The notes under the pieces are model-generated. The model searched no databases. It saw only the letters and a program-made list of their open reading frames with translations, and had not been told where the DNA came from. The position numbers were made by a program, and so were the translations under genes. From Extensimonas sp963708545 (GTDB lineage Bacteria; Pseudomonadota; Gammaproteobacteria; Burkholderiales; Burkholderiaceae_C): DNA of 5,043 bases. The stretch is taken from positions 1 to 5,043 of the forward strand of contig CAVPUD010000158.1 in assembly GCA_963708545.1 (NCBI GenBank), read 5' to 3'. This document shows positions 4,801 to 5,043 of this stretch, one piece after another (the stretch's first letter is position 1; every line of letters starts with the position of its first letter).

Positions 4801-5043
4801 CATCCACATCTTCGGGGGTAAATCGATGAAGAGGACCGTAATCGGATTTGACTCGTCGGCGTTTTTGGGATAGGCCGTATTGAGGGCGTAGTTAATCACC
4901 GCAGCCGAAGCGGGACGGCTGTTGATGAAAATATACTGTTCGGCACGATCGGTGCGGGTCATTGAGGGAATACCCGTCCAACCATGAACCCGAACAGCCC
5001 CGGTCGTTTTATCCACGGCGCACATTTTAACCTGAATATCCGA
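4798..5043 (-). CDS. mutL: DNA mismatch repair protein MutL, internal fragment
   Basis: MutL couples MutS mismatch recognition to strand incision and excision. Seen: the minus-strand frame is open from the window edge (SDIQVKMCAVDKTTGAVRVH). It then reads GWTGIPSMTRTDRAEQYIFI, NSRPASAAVINYALNTAY, NPITVLFIDLPP, the transducer-like second half of the conserved N-terminal ATPase region. After DLPP the frame runs to an early stop (KMWM), while the expected next block DVDVNVHPAKREVRF continues in another frame. Restoring one G near 4813 (CCCCCG to CCCCCGG) joins them as DLPPEDVDVNVHPAK. The gene start lies outside the window. Composition is lower in GC than the nif region, and the VDVNVHPAKREVRFRKPAELRAA wording suggests a non-proteobacterial source such as the Verrucomicrobia/Planctomycetes group, with low confidence. 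Confidence 0.85.
   Translation of the reverse strand, partial: SDIQVKMCAVDKTTGAVRVHGWTGIPSMTRTDRAEQYIFINSRPASAAVINYALNTAYPKNADESNPITVLFIDLPPKMWM

Noticed and set aside
1..5043. CRISPR array, insertion sequence or toxin-antitoxin pair
   Set aside because: No regularly spaced repeats, transposase motifs or paired small genes of known type were seen on either strand.

Overview
The window looks like a short contig in three parts. The large middle part (about 652 to 4350, possibly to about 4580) is GC-rich and comes from a nitrogen-fixing betaproteobacterium, most likely Burkholderiales/Comamonadaceae. The evidence is the gene order nifX - DUF269 - DUF683 - fdxB - nifQ, the acpS-nagZ pair, the codon use, and an intergenic sequence resembling a repeat common in Acidovorax-like genomes. 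The two ends do not fit that genome. Positions 1-651 carry two minus-strand phage-type genes. About 4566-5043 carries a frameshifted piece of mutL that looks like it comes from a different, lower-GC bacterium.

Layout: (1) 1-651, minus strand: a small phage protein with an AT-hook-like tail, then a phage protein with GPSL and HWHGDH motifs. They overlap extensively in different frames. (2) 652-2483, plus strand: the 3' end of a nif operon. It holds nifX without its N-terminus, a NifX-associated DUF269 protein, a small DUF683 protein, the nif-specific ferredoxin III FdxB and NifQ. Genes are tightly packed, with one ATGA overlap. A 25-codon reading frame with a good ribosome binding site follows nifQ. 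(3) 2567-2703: a perfect 16-bp hairpin, tRNA-Asn(GTT) on the minus strand, and its -10 box. (4) 2805-4351, minus strand: acpS followed by nagZ, separated by a 68-bp gap with the repeat-like sequence. (5) 4352-4565: no supported gene. (6) about 4566-5043: mutL fragment, minus strand, open at the window edge.

The nif genes serve one process. NifX, the DUF269 protein and NifQ act in FeMo-cofactor assembly or delivery (NifQ handles molybdenum), and FdxB is an electron carrier. AcpS (acyl carrier protein activation) and NagZ (peptidoglycan recycling) are housekeeping genes, and their being next to nif reflects chromosomal position only.

I found no convincing new system. The most important observation is that both ends look chimeric. 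The left junction cuts nifX within a few bases of a phage ribosome binding site, and the right-end mutL carries two single-base indels at homopolymers. This suggests misassembly or low-coverage ends, so links between the end segments and the nif region should not be trusted without read-level support.
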